A stretch of 64,000 bases of DNA. Source: Pedobacter steynii (GTDB lineage Bacteria > Bacteroidota > Bacteroidia > Sphingobacteriales > Sphingobacteriaceae). The first letter of the stretch is position 1. Every line of letters starts with the position of its first letter. Shown here in pieces: positions 15,678 through 24,840 of this stretch. The position numbers and the translations under genes are program-made. The notes below the pieces were generated by a model. That model was not told where the DNA came from. It saw nothing but the letters and a program-made list of their open reading frames with translations, and ran no database searches. The stretch is taken from positions 806,001-870,000 of the forward strand of contig NZ_FNGY01000002.1 in the NCBI RefSeq assembly GCF_900103665.1, read 5' to 3'.

Positions 15678-18137
15678 ATGAAGTTTTACCAGAATTTTTT
15701 TTTAATGGCAATTGGCCAAACCTGCCTCTTTGCGATGAGCGGCACCAGCCATGCACAATCCTCCGATATACAGCTTTATTTTAAAAAACCAGCGGCCTCC
15801 TTTCAGGAGGCTTTGCCTTTGGGAAACGGGCGCATCGGTGCACTGATCGGCGGAAATCCCAATAAAGACAAAATCACACTCAATGAGATCTCGCTATGGT
15901 CTGGCGGGGTCCAGGATGCGGACAATGAAAATGCGCACAACTACCTGAAACCCATTCAGGATTACCTGCTCAAGGGGCAGAATAAAGAAGCCCAGGAGCT
16001 GTTGCAACAACAATTTGTAGCGAAAGGAGCAGGCTCCGGTTCAGGAAATGGCAGTAATGTCCCTTATGGGTGTTACCAGACCATGGGAGAGCTGTTGATT
16101 TCCTGGAAAGATACCACTGCTGCTTATTCAGATTACCATAGAACCCTGAACCTGGAAAAAGCCATTGCGAAAACAAGCTGGAAACGAAATGGCGTTACTT
16201 ATACGCAGGAAGCATTGATCAGCATTCCGGGAAATATCATGATGATCAGGATCAGTGCTTCGGAAAAAGGGAAAATCAGCTTTTCTACCAACATCAGCAG
16301 GAAAGAGAATGCAAACGTAAAAAGCGAGGGGCAGGGCCTGATGATGACCGGACAGTTACCAAATGGCAAGGAAGCGGGATTACGCTTTGCCGCGGGGCTA
16401 CAGCTGCAGACTAAGGGTGGAAAGAAATCCATTAAAGGAACAGCTATAGAAGTTGTCAATGCCGATGAATGTATTTTGCTTTGGACGGCCGCTACAGATT
16501 ATAACATTGCTGATTATAGCAAAAGAGGAGCCGATCCGGTACAGGTTGTAAAAAACAACCTGCTTCGGGCAGAGAAACTCAGCCCTTTACAACTGGAGAA
16601 AGCACATGTCAATGCCTTTGGCAGCTTTTTTAACAGAAACAGGTTTTACCTTAAAGGTGCCCCTGCCGAAGTCGCCGCTTTAAGTACCCCGGAGCGATTG
16701 ATCCGGTACGGAAAACAATTGCCGGATCCTCAGTTTCCGGTATTATATTACAATTTCGGTCGCTATTTATTGATCTCTTCCTCTCAGCAGGGGAGCTTGC
16801 CGGCCAATTTACAAGGCCTTTGGGCAGAAGAATACCAAACGCCATGGAATGGTGATTATCACCTGAACATCAATATTCAAATGAATTACTGGCTTGCTGA
16901 ACCTACCGGATTAGGTGATTTAGCCGATCCTTTACACCGCTTTATTGGGGGCCTTGTTAAACCAGGTATGAAGACTGCCAAAGCCTATTACAATGCTCCG
17001 GGATGGGTAGCACATGTGATTGCCAATCCATGGGGATACACTTCTCCGGGAGAGGGTGCTGGATGGGGTTCTACTTTAACCGGCGGTGCATGGCTTTGTG
17101 AACACATCTGGGAACACTATAAATTTACCAACGACAAAGTCTTCCTTGCTAAATATTATCCCGTTCTTAAAGAAGCCTCGAATTTCTTATCGGCAATCCT
17201 GATCGAAGAACCAACACATAAATGGCTGGTAACGGCACCTTCCAACTCACCGGAAAACACCTATATCATGCCAGATGGTTTTAAGGGACAAACGGCAATG
17301 GGGCCAACGATGGACATGCAGATCTGCCGGGAAATCTTTGGCTATAGCATTGAAGCAGCAAAAATCTTAAACAAGGATCAGGAATGGGCAGGAACGCTGT
17401 CCAGCACAAGAAGTCGCCTGGCTCCGAATCAAATCGGCGCTGCCGGAGACATCAATGAATGGCTGAACGATTGGAAAGATGCAGAACCTCAGCATCGCCA
17501 TACCTCACATTTGTATGGTTTACATCCTTACGAAGAAATTACCCCATGGGATAGCCCGGAACTGGCAAATGCGGCAAGAGAAACACTGAAACAAAGAGGC
17601 GATGATGGTACCGGCTGGTCTAAAGCCTGGAAGATCAATTTCTGGGCAAGACTTGGAGATGGGGATCATGCTTTAAAACTATTCCAACAACTGGTTACTC
17701 CGGTAGATCCGATCCGTAAATTAAACATGCATTCCGGTGGAACCTATCCGAACCTGTTCTGTGCACATCCGCCATTCCAGATTGACGGAAATTTTGGAGG
17801 AACGGCAGGCATCGCAGAAATGCTGATGCAGAGCCATGGAAAAGACAATGTGATCCGTTTGTTACCGGCATTACCTTCCAACAGCGATTGGAAAGATGGA
17901 AGTGTGAAAGGAATGAGGGCCAGAAATGCTTTTGTAGTGGATTTCGACTGGCAAAACTCCCAGTTGAAAAGCGGCAAAATACAGGCGTTGAATGGAGGGA
18001 GTTGTAAGGTTGCTTTACCAGCAAATACCCTCCTGAAAGATGCTCAGGGTAAAACCATTGCCCAAACAAAAGATCAGGCTGAGGTACTTAGCTTTAATGC
18101 CCTTAAAGGTTCATCTTATCATTTTGAACGTCGTTAA
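15678..18137 (+). CDS. GH95 alpha-L-fucosidase (or alpha-L-galactosidase)
   Basis: An 819-residue secreted enzyme. I chose the ATG at 15678, which gives a clean signal peptide ending GTSHAQ; the ATG at 15636 adds a charged, non-signal extension. GH95 landmarks are [26 protein letters not shown] (Asn397/Asn399), [19 protein letters not shown] (Glu594) and [16 protein letters not shown] (Asp703). These correspond to the Asn/Glu/Asp set described for the inverting 1,2-alpha-L-fucosidase AfcA. It should remove terminal fucose, or L-galactose in some members, by inversion. The sulfatase gene follows after 34 bases, suggesting one transcript. It is a paralogue of the enzyme at 48236. Confidence 0.92.
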   Translation: MKFYQNFFLMAIGQTCLFAMSGTSHAQSSDIQLYFKKPAASFQEALPLGNGRIGALIGGNPNKDKITLNEISLWSGGVQDADNENAHNYLKPIQDYLLKGQNKEAQELLQQQFVAKGAGSGSGNGSNVPYGCYQTMGELLISWKDTTAAYSDYHRTLNLEKAIAKTSWKRNGVTYTQEALISIPGNIMMIRISASEKGKISFSTNISRKENANVKSEGQGLMMTGQLPNGKEAGLRFAAGLQLQTKGGKKSIKGTAIEVVNADECILLWTAATDYNIADYSKRGADPVQVVKNNLLRAEKLSPLQLEKAHVNAFGSFFNRNRFYLKGAPAEVAALSTPERLIRYGKQLPDPQFPVLYYNFGRYLLISSSQQGSLPANLQGLWAEEYQTPWNGDYHLNINIQMNYWLAEPTGLGDLADPLHRFIGGLVKPGMKTAKAYYNAPGWVAHVIANPWGYTSPGEGAGWGSTLTGGAWLCEHIWEHYKFTNDKVFLAKYYPVLKEASNFLSAILIEEPTHKWLVTAPSNSPENTYIMPDGFKGQTAMGPTMDMQICREIFGYSIEAAKILNKDQEWAGTLSSTRSRLAPNQIGAAGDINEWLNDWKDAEPQHRHTSHLYGLHPYEEITPWDSPELANAARETLKQRGDDGTGWSKAWKINFWARLGDGDHALKLFQQLVTPVDPIRKLNMHSGGTYPNLFCAHPPFQIDGNFGGTAGIAEMLMQSHGKDNVIRLLPALPSNSDWKDGSVKGMRARNAFVVDFDWQNSQLKSGKIQALNGGSCKVALPANTLLKDAQGKTIAQTKDQAEVLSFNALKGSSYHFERR

Positions 18138-18171
18138 GACGGAAATAAAAGACGATGATTATATTTATCAT

Positions 18172-19695
18172 ATGAAACAAATCCCTCTTTTTATCAGCTT
18201 ACTGCTTTTGTCTGCTGTGTCATTTGCCCAGAAAAAGCCCAATATTGTCATCATCGTTTCTGATGATCATGCCTTTCAAACGATCAGTGCTTACGGAAGT
18301 AAACTGATGCAAACCCCAAATATCGACAGGATTGCAAAGGAGGGGATGCGCTTCAATAAGGCTTATGTAACCAACTCCATTTGTGGCCCCAGCAGAGCAG
18401 TAATCCTCACCGGAAAATACAGTCATAAAAATGGTTTCAAAGACAACGACCATTCCAGGTTTGATGGAAACCAGGATACTTTTGTGAAACATTTACAATC
18501 CGGAGGATACCAGACCGCATGGATCGGAAAATGGCATTTGGGAAGTAATCCGGAGGGTTTTAACTACTGGCAGATCCTTCCTGATCAGGGGAATTATTAC
18601 AATCCTGATTTTTTGATGATGGATGGCAGTAAAAAGAAAACGGAAGGTTATGTATCTAACCTGATCGAAGACGCTGCGGAGGAATGGATGGAGAAAAGAG
18701 ATCCGTCAAAGCCTTTCTGTCTTGTGATCGGGCATAAAGCGACACATAGAACCTGGATTCCTGATACCACAGATATGGGACGTTTTGAAAAGGTGAATTT
18801 TCCAATGCCTGCAAACTTTTACGATGCTTACCAGAACAGGGAAGCTGCAAAAGTTCAGGACATGACCGTTGATAAAGCTATGCTGATGGATTACGACCTG
18901 AAAATGCTGTCTTATGGCAAGCAGGTAGATGGTGCAATCAAACGGATGAACCCGGAACAGCGTGCAAAGTTTGATGCGTATTATCAACCTATCGAAGCCG
19001 ATCTCAAAGCCAGAAAGCTGGAAGGAAAAGCGCTGGTAGAATGGAAATATCAACGTTATATGAAAGATTATCTGAGTACTGCGGCTTCCCTGGACCGCAA
19101 TATCGGGCGTACACTGGACTATCTGGATCAACATCAGTTAAAAGAAAATACCATCGTTATTTACCTGTCCGACCAGGGTTTTTATATGGGAGAACACGGT
19201 TGGTTTGACAAGCGTTTTATGTATGAAGAATCCTTCAGAACGCCAATGATGATGCGTTATCCGGGAAAGATCAGGCCGGGCAGCAAATCTGAAGACTTTG
19301 TGATGAACCTGGATATCGCGCCAACCATGCTGGATGCTGCGGGATTGGCGGTGCCAAAGGAGATCCAGGGTAAATCTTTTATGCCATTACTGAAAGGAAA
19401 TCCTAAAGCCAAGGGCAGGGAAGCGATGTACTATCATTATTATGAAAATACCGTCCATTCCGTTTCCCCTCATTTCGGAGTCAGGACAAAAAGATACAAA
19501 CTGATCCGTTTCTATGAACGGGTGAATACCTGGGAGCTTTATGACCTTCAGAAGGATCCCAACGAAGAAAATAATCTCTTCGGAAAAAAGGGATATGATT
19601 TGATTACAAAGGAATTGAAAGGGGTATTAAAAGCGCAGATTCTGAAATATGACGATCAGGAAGCAGCGAAATTAATGGAATCAGCGGGTTCCTGA
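18172..19695 (+). CDS. Family S1 sulfatase
   Basis: A 507-residue secreted sulfatase beginning at the ATG at 18172, directly before a signal peptide (residues 1-19, SAVSFAQ); the open frame runs upstream into the GH95 gene. The formylglycine motif is CGPSR with Cys71, and metal ligands are suggested by IIVSDDH near the N-terminus and YLSDQGFYMGEHGWFDKR later. The C-terminal subdomain ends YELYDLQKDPNEENNL-style (here WELYDLQKDPNEENNLF). It needs a formylglycine-generating enzyme, which is not in this window. I cannot assign the S1 subfamily; GlcNAc-6-sulfate or another glycan sulfate is possible. It lies between GH95 and GH109 in a cluster suited to sulfated, fucosylated host-type glycans. 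Confidence 0.9.
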   Translation: MKQIPLFISLLLLSAVSFAQKKPNIVIIVSDDHAFQTISAYGSKLMQTPNIDRIAKEGMRFNKAYVTNSICGPSRAVILTGKYSHKNGFKDNDHSRFDGNQDTFVKHLQSGGYQTAWIGKWHLGSNPEGFNYWQILPDQGNYYNPDFLMMDGSKKKTEGYVSNLIEDAAEEWMEKRDPSKPFCLVIGHKATHRTWIPDTTDMGRFEKVNFPMPANFYDAYQNREAAKVQDMTVDKAMLMDYDLKMLSYGKQVDGAIKRMNPEQRAKFDAYYQPIEADLKARKLEGKALVEWKYQRYMKDYLSTAASLDRNIGRTLDYLDQHQLKENTIVIYLSDQGFYMGEHGWFDKRFMYEESFRTPMMMRYPGKIRPGSKSEDFVMNLDIAPTMLDAAGLAVPKEIQGKSFMPLLKGNPKAKGREAMYYHYYENTVHSVSPHFGVRTKRYKLIRFYERVNTWELYDLQKDPNEENNLFGKKGYDLITKELKGVLKAQILKYDDQEAAKLMESAGS

Positions 19696-19700
19696 TTTTT

Positions 19701-19716
19701 ACGCAAGCGTTTGCGT
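19701..19716. promoter_or_regulatory. LacI-type operator candidate before the GH109 gene
   Basis: ACGCAAGCGTTTGCGT has ACGCAA/TTGCGT arms and fits the LacI/GalR-family pattern G-N-AA-N-CG-N-TT-N-C. The perfect palindrome AAAGCGCTTT follows at 19721-19730. Together they lie 60-90 bases before the GH109 ATG. No LacI-family gene is in the window, so a distant regulator would be needed. Confidence 0.45.
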
Positions 19717-19790
19717 TGACAAAGCGCTTTAAAGGAGGGATCAGATTCATTATATTCGTTTAATACAACACTAACCAGACATAACCACAA

Positions 19791-21209
19791 ATGAAACCTA
19801 ACCGTAGAAAATTTTTACAATCACTGGCTATTGGCACAGGAGCAGTAGCCATTGGACTGCCTGCCTTCTCAAAAGATGCAGCAGCTGAGGCCGAAAGCAC
19901 GTATCGCTATAGCGAAGCGGCACCAAAATTTAACATGTGCGGATACGCGGCACCAAAGATTGATAAAGTGCGCATTGGCATTATTGGTCTTGGAATGCGC
20001 GGGCCAGGCGCTGTAGGACGGATGTCATTTATTGAAGGGGTGGAAATCAAAGCCCTCTGTGATAAACTTCCGGAAAGGGCCACCGCTGCACAAAAATCCC
20101 TGACCAGTAAAGGACTGCCAAAAGCAACAGAATATTCCGGCGAAAATGGCTGGAAAGAGATGATCGAGAAAGAAGATCTGGATCTTGTTTACATCTGTAC
20201 CCCATGGCATTTGCATACCCCAATGGCAGTTTACGCGATGGAGCATGGCAAACATGCCGCTACAGAAGTACCTGCAGCACTCACGATTGAGGATTGCTGG
20301 AAGCTCGTAGAAACCTCTGAAAAGACCCGTAAGCATTGTATGATGCTGGAGAATTGCTGCTATGATTTCTTTGAAATGCTGACCTTAAATATGGTTCGTC
20401 AGGGCATGTTCGGAGAACTGATCCATGCAGAGGGTGCTTATATCCATGATTTGTTAGGGCTGAACTTTAACAAGAAAGGTTACGAGAACATGTGGAGATT
20501 AAAAGAAAACATTGATTTCAATGGTAACTTATATCCTACACATGGTTTAGGACCTATTGCACAATGTATGAACATCAATAGAGGCGATAAAATGGATTAC
20601 CTTGTTTCTATGTCGTCAAATGACTTTATGATGGGCAATGAAGCGAAAGAAAGAGCAAATAAAGATGCTTTCTATAATGAATTTGTAGGCAGAAACTACA
20701 GAGGAAATATGAATACCACCACCATCAGGACGAGCAAAGGAAAAACCTTAATGCTGCAGCATGATGTCACTTCTCCAAGGCCTTATTCCAGAATTCACCT
20801 GCTAAGCGGAACAAAAGGATTTGCCAGCAAATGGCCGGATCCGGAACGCATCACCTTTGGTGAAGAATGGTTGAAAGAGGACGAAATGAAGAAATTATAT
20901 GATAAGTATACGCCTGAACTGATCAAGCATGTTGGAGATATCGCGAAAAAAGTAGGCGGACATGGCGGAATGGACTTTATGATGGACTGGCGACTGATTG
21001 ATTGTCTGCGCAATGGTCTTCCGTTGGATCAGGATGTTTATGATGCTGCGGCATGGAGCTGTATCGTGCCATTGAGCAAGAAATCTGTTTCGAAGCGGTC
21101 TTCCAGTATCGATATCCCTGATTTTACCAGAGGCGGTTGGACAGCCAATAAACCGGTAAACTTAACGCTGGATGGCGGTGGAAATACCACGGTAAGAAGT
21201 ATGAAATAA
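19791..21209 (+). CDS. GH109 alpha-N-acetylgalactosaminidase-like protein (Gfo/Idh/MocA fold), Tat-exported
   Basis: A 472-residue NAD-dependent glycosidase-like protein with a twin-arginine signal (KPNRRKFLQSL). The Rossmann motif GIIGLGMRG lies at residues 63-71. CTPWHLHTPMAVYAMEHGKH, TEVPAALT, MLENCCYDFFE and NLYPTHGLGPIAQ are diagnostic of GH109 rather than ordinary oxidoreductases. Known GH109 enzymes cleave terminal alpha-GalNAc (blood group A) by transient oxidation with bound NAD. It closes the first carbohydrate cluster and is followed by a strong bidirectional terminator. A LacI-like operator in the 95-base gap before it suggests separate control. Family is firm; exact linkage is inferred. 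Confidence 0.9.
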   Translation: MKPNRRKFLQSLAIGTGAVAIGLPAFSKDAAAEAESTYRYSEAAPKFNMCGYAAPKIDKVRIGIIGLGMRGPGAVGRMSFIEGVEIKALCDKLPERATAAQKSLTSKGLPKATEYSGENGWKEMIEKEDLDLVYICTPWHLHTPMAVYAMEHGKHAATEVPAALTIEDCWKLVETSEKTRKHCMMLENCCYDFFEMLTLNMVRQGMFGELIHAEGAYIHDLLGLNFNKKGYENMWRLKENIDFNGNLYPTHGLGPIAQCMNINRGDKMDYLVSMSSNDFMMGNEAKERANKDAFYNEFVGRNYRGNMNTTTIRTSKGKTLMLQHDVTSPRPYSRIHLLSGTKGFASKWPDPERITFGEEWLKEDEMKKLYDKYTPELIKHVGDIAKKVGGHGGMDFMMDWRLIDCLRNGLPLDQDVYDAAAWSCIVPLSKKSVSKRSSSIDIPDFTRGGWTANKPVNLTLDGGGNTTVRSMK

Positions 21210-21226
21210 ATAAGGTTTTTTAAAAG

Positions 21227-21266
21227 AAGCCGTTGATTGCACAAACGTTTGTGCAGTCAACGGCTT
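21227..21266. terminator. Bidirectional terminator between convergent genes
   Basis: AAGCCGTTGA and TCAACGGCTT arms continue into TGCACAAACGTTTGTGCA, itself a perfect 18-bp palindrome, and end in TTTTATTTTTT on the plus strand and an A-rich flank on the other. It lies between the GH109 stop (21209) and the opposing gene's stop (21293). Confidence 0.8.
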
Positions 21267-21292
21267 TTATTTTTTAACGGTGTAATCTAGGT

Positions 21293-22741
21293 TTATTGAA
21301 AGGTAATTGTCTTTACCGCCTGGCTGTTTAACGACAATACAATCAGCTTATCCTGAGCAGCGCTGAAAAACTGCGGGCTCAGTACATAAGAGCTCAGTTT
21401 AACATCCAGTTCTTTTGCAAAATGCACCGGAGCTTCCATCAAACCATCATTGGTGATCAGTAAAGCCACCGGAAGCAAGAGGTCTTTGTTGCGTCGGTCA
21501 TCAACATATTTGCCATGAAGGTCATTGTAAACCAGAGCAAGTTTTCCGTTGATGATCCCAGAAGCGATCATGAACTGCGGATCAGTAGCTGTCGTTTTCC
21601 ACCTACGGCTAACCGGCATCTCAAATTTCTTGATGCCGTCAGTCCCATAACCGGTTACCATAATGTCTTCATGGAAATAATCAAATACATCTGGTGCATT
21701 CAATCTGGCCATACCTGTAGCGGTATTCGGTTGTTTTTCGGATTTATACTGTTCTCCAACCAAATAAAACGTATCGCCATTAAACAGGATGTTCCGGGCG
21801 GTAAGGTTGGTGATCGCCTGTTCAAAGTTAAAGGTCTTTACTTCGCTCGGTTTTTCAGAATTGAATAGCCAGGTGCCCGCCGATTTGACATCACCCATGG
21901 AGAAACTGCTCTTTTTTTGCAGGTATCCCGCAATGATCAGGTTGCCGGCAGGGTTTACTCTTAAAGTATAGCTCAGGTTTTTTAAACCAGGATCAGCAAC
22001 CATAACAGGGATGATGCTGGTTTGTCCATCAGCACTGTATTTATAAAGCATAGGGAATTTGTAAGATTTATCAAATTCTTCGGACACGATATAGAGGTCG
22101 CCTTTGTCGGAAGCCAGGAAATTTGAAATAGAAATGGGTTTTGGATTTCCAGCAAAGCTAAACTGACCCTTATTGATTTCTTTAAGCTGTTCGTCGAGGA
22201 TAAAGAATTTGAATACCTCAGGGACATTCTTCTCTGCAGCAACTTTACCGATCAGGGCTACATGCTTTTTATCTGGCGTTAAGCTCACATACCATTCCCC
22301 TGCGTTAGACATCTTCAGGAAATCAATGCTGGCAATATTTGGCCCGCTTGCACTCACATTTCCTGCCTTATCAATATGACGGACAGAAAGTGTGTTTTTC
22401 CCATCCGCTTTATTGTGGTTTTCTACAAAAAGCATCGGGGTTTTACCTACAACAAGCAGGTCTTTTACATCAAAGGTGTTGTTAACCAGGCCCATATTTA
22501 CCCTGGCTTCTTTACTGCTGATAATATTGCCGGTTTTATCCGATACAATCAGGGTATTGATCCGCTCGAAGTTTTCGTAGCGTTTTACCACAAAATAATC
22601 GGCTTCATCGGTACTGAATGAGTTAAAGCCAGGTTGTTTGCTGGGGCTGAATTGTGGACTGTTACCACCTTGTGATACTTTGACCTGTCCGAGAACATGC
22701 AGACTGGTAAATGCGGTTAAAATAAGTAGTAAATATTTCAT
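21293..22741 (-). CDS. Secreted protein of unknown function, possible beta-propeller
   Basis: A 482-residue protein with a signal peptide (1-18, HVLGQ). I do not recognise the family. Repeated short beta-strand units with alternating hydrophobics and phrases such as GDLYIVSEEFDKSY, GNLIIAGYLQKKSS and DTFYLVGEQYKSE suggest a multi-bladed propeller. It is the last gene of a three-gene minus-strand run (24623 to 21293), 11 bases after its neighbour, and ends at the bidirectional terminator. It could sense or bind a partner at the cell envelope, but nothing visible points to an enzyme active site. Confidence 0.75.
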   Translation of the reverse strand: MKYLLLILTAFTSLHVLGQVKVSQGGNSPQFSPSKQPGFNSFSTDEADYFVVKRYENFERINTLIVSDKTGNIISSKEARVNMGLVNNTFDVKDLLVVGKTPMLFVENHNKADGKNTLSVRHIDKAGNVSASGPNIASIDFLKMSNAGEWYVSLTPDKKHVALIGKVAAEKNVPEVFKFFILDEQLKEINKGQFSFAGNPKPISISNFLASDKGDLYIVSEEFDKSYKFPMLYKYSADGQTSIIPVMVADPGLKNLSYTLRVNPAGNLIIAGYLQKKSSFSMGDVKSAGTWLFNSEKPSEVKTFNFEQAITNLTARNILFNGDTFYLVGEQYKSEKQPNTATGMARLNAPDVFDYFHEDIMVTGYGTDGIKKFEMPVSRRWKTTATDPQFMIASGIINGKLALVYNDLHGKYVDDRRNKDLLLPVALLITNDGLMEAPVHFAKELDVKLSSYVLSPQFFSAAQDKLIVLSLNSQAVKTITFQ

Positions 22742-22752
22742 AAATGAGCGTT

Positions 22753-23997
22753 TTAGCTTTGTTGTTGTCTGTTTTTTAATTCTGCAAATAGTAAATCGAA
22801 ATCAAGCTTTGTCCTTCTGTCCGTATTTGACAGACTCATCGTGTTTAATTTCTCGAGGGTTTTTTGTCCGGTTTGTGCATCACCCAAGGCGAAACAGGCT
22901 TCCAGAAGGTTGAAATAGATGGCCAGGGTGATGTCTTTATTGATCCTTGCTTTTTTATCATTAAGGTCAGACTCCTTGAGTGCCGTATGCCAAAGGTCAC
23001 ATGCTTTTTGCAGGGCGGCTTTGCCCATACTGTTGTCTTTCTGCAGCATCAATAAGCCCGAAGAAGCTTCATTAAAGGCAGTAGTCAGGTCGGTATAACC
23101 ATTGTCGCCATTCTTGATATAGTAAAGCGTTGCAGTTCTGTTGATACTGGAATAACCATATTTATCATTCAGCAGGTTGTTCAGGAACCTGAGGTTGTCC
23201 TGCAATACTTTTTCCTCAGTTGTTTTGATCAGCAGTTCTTTATTGATGTCTGTCGGACGATCTGTATTGGCGCCTTTATATATTTTATAACTGTTCAATT
23301 CAGAAGGGGTGATGCTCAGCATTTCTTTTCCATCCGGTGCATAAACTTTTACCGCCATCGGGTGTCTGTAAGAGAATTCTGTATGGTAAGAGGTGGCCGT
23401 ATAGGTAGATGCGCCACTTCCGCTGGACGCTCTGATCCTTTCCTGCTGTTCATCCATCGTACGGGGGAGGGTATGGTCAAATCCATAAAGCAATACCGTG
23501 ATGTTCAATGCATTTTCAGGTTCCTTTTTATAGCCTTCCAAATGAATATACGTGCCGGCCATCACACTGTAATCGTAAGAAGATTGCAGCAAAGGTTTAG
23601 GTATATATTCCAGGTAAGGTTTAGTGATGACCTCTTTTACCGGTTTACTATTGGCCAGTAAGCTTTTTTCTGCCAGTTTTTTACCCAGTGATTTTTTGTT
23701 ATACTCTGCCATTTCCGCATCATAGCGGCTGTTGGCACTCTTGACAAGCCCGGAATAGGCGGCCATATCCTTTTGATATTTTTCCATTGCTGCCTGTTTT
23801 TGCAGCTCATTGTCTTTTAGGATCTGTTGATTTTTCTTTTCGTAGGTGGCGTCAACATGGAGTTGATAGTTGCTGATGCCTTTTACAGGCAATGCAGGTA
23901 AGCGGTTGTAGCTATAGGGAATTTGTTCCGTTTTTAACTTTTGCCCATAACAGGTAATGGCGAGCAGCAAACAGCAGCCGGTAAGGATCTTTTTCAA
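22753..23997 (-). CDS. Secreted protein of unknown function with helical C-terminus
   Basis: A 414-residue protein with a signal peptide (1-18, ITCYGQ). The first third contains a charged, coiled-coil-like stretch (ATYEKKNQQILKDNELQKQA). The middle holds strand-rich sequence and a Ser/Gly/Thr-rich loop (RASSGSGASTYTATSY). The C-terminal 130 residues look like TPR-type helical pairs (ALQKACDLWHTALKESDL; FNLLEACFALGDAQTGQKTL). I see no catalytic motif. It lies 11 bases before the propeller-like gene and 38 after the small secreted gene, consistent with one operon. Confidence 0.75.
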   Translation of the reverse strand: MKKILTGCCLLLAITCYGQKLKTEQIPYSYNRLPALPVKGISNYQLHVDATYEKKNQQILKDNELQKQAAMEKYQKDMAAYSGLVKSANSRYDAEMAEYNKKSLGKKLAEKSLLANSKPVKEVITKPYLEYIPKPLLQSSYDYSVMAGTYIHLEGYKKEPENALNITVLLYGFDHTLPRTMDEQQERIRASSGSGASTYTATSYHTEFSYRHPMAVKVYAPDGKEMLSITPSELNSYKIYKGANTDRPTDINKELLIKTTEEKVLQDNLRFLNNLLNDKYGYSSINRTATLYYIKNGDNGYTDLTTAFNEASSGLLMLQKDNSMGKAALQKACDLWHTALKESDLNDKKARINKDITLAIYFNLLEACFALGDAQTGQKTLEKLNTMSLSNTDRRTKLDFDLLFAELKNRQQQS

Positions 23998-24035
23998 TGT
24001 AATCTGAGATTTGAGTTGGTTAAGAAGTGGTTGGT

Positions 24036-24623
24036 CTATTTTTTTGATGCTGCCCAGGCATTGTATTCCTCGATAATTTGCATCACACTGGTTACGCCGT
24101 AACCTTTTTCCTTGCGTTCTACCTTTCCGGCCAGTTCTGCATGATCGTTTACCAGTTTCAACATGTTTTTCTTAAAGCCCATAAACAGTGAGGCATTGCT
24201 GACCGGTGCTTCATCTCCTTTTTGCCATAACATCTGTTCTTCAGGTGCCCAGAAAACATAGGTCGTGATGGCGCCTGGTTTTGCCACATATACAAAATGC
24301 TTGTCGGGTTTGCCAAAGGCGATATTACCGGCATAAGGAATGCTTTTGTATTGATTGTTTTCTATGGAATAACCTGAAATATGGGTCGGGCCATATTCTT
24401 TCTTCGTGCGGTCATCATTGAAATCCGTATAAAAGATGCATTTTTTCTGGTTCTGCTCTGCATCGCGATTGAGGATGTATCCCTGGAGTACCTGGCCGTC
24501 CAGTGTACTAACTGTTCCGGGAAAGAATTTGTGAGAACGAAGGTTTGGCGCAGTAAACTGCTGTGCTTTGGTCTGGAGGCTACCGATGCCAACCAGAAGA
24601 AGGAGAACGTAGAATTTATTCAT
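24036..24623 (-). CDS. Small secreted protein of unknown function
   Basis: A 195-residue protein with a signal peptide (1-20, LQTKAQQ). The sequence resembles the broad set of Bacteroidota exported proteins that begin with a short beta domain (FFPGTVSTLDGQVLQGYILNRD), but I cannot name a family. It is the first gene of the three-gene minus-strand operon. The region upstream (24624-24800) is very AT-rich and probably holds the operon promoter, though I found no exact TAnnTTTG match on this strand. Confidence 0.7.
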   Translation of the reverse strand: MNKFYVLLLLVGIGSLQTKAQQFTAPNLRSHKFFPGTVSTLDGQVLQGYILNRDAEQNQKKCIFYTDFNDDRTKKEYGPTHISGYSIENNQYKSIPYAGNIAFGKPDKHFVYVAKPGAITTYVFWAPEEQMLWQKGDEAPVSNASLFMGFKKNMLKLVNDHAELAGKVERKEKGYGVTSVMQIIEEYNAWAASKK

Positions 24624-24827
24624 ATGGATTTTATTGGTTAAAAATTGTGTATTTTATGTAAAAATATGTAAGTTTTATCATTCAATGTTATTAATTCTAA
24701 TATTGTTTTGTTGTTTTTTTACAAAGGATAGTAATCCTGGGTTTATTCTGTTTTATCAGGAGGTAATTATTTAGCTTCCCTGGCTTTCCCTTCAATCCCG
24801 TTTGCGCAGGTATAAATCTGATTTACT

Positions 24828-24835
24828 TATCTTTG
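24828..24835 (+). promoter_or_regulatory. -7 promoter element that decides the kinase start
   Basis: TATCTTTG matches TAnnTTTG exactly and ends five bases before the ATG at 24841; a TTTG at 24801-24804 is a plausible -33 element. The upstream TTG at 24802 would therefore lie before the transcript start, so the ATG at 24841 is the real start of a nearly leaderless mRNA. Confidence 0.55.
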
Positions 24836-24840
24836 CGGCA

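Noticed and set aside
18040..18171. Longer N-terminus for the sulfatase overlapping the GH95 gene
   Set aside because: The added residues are charged, overlap another gene by about 100 bases and precede a complete signal peptide at 18172.
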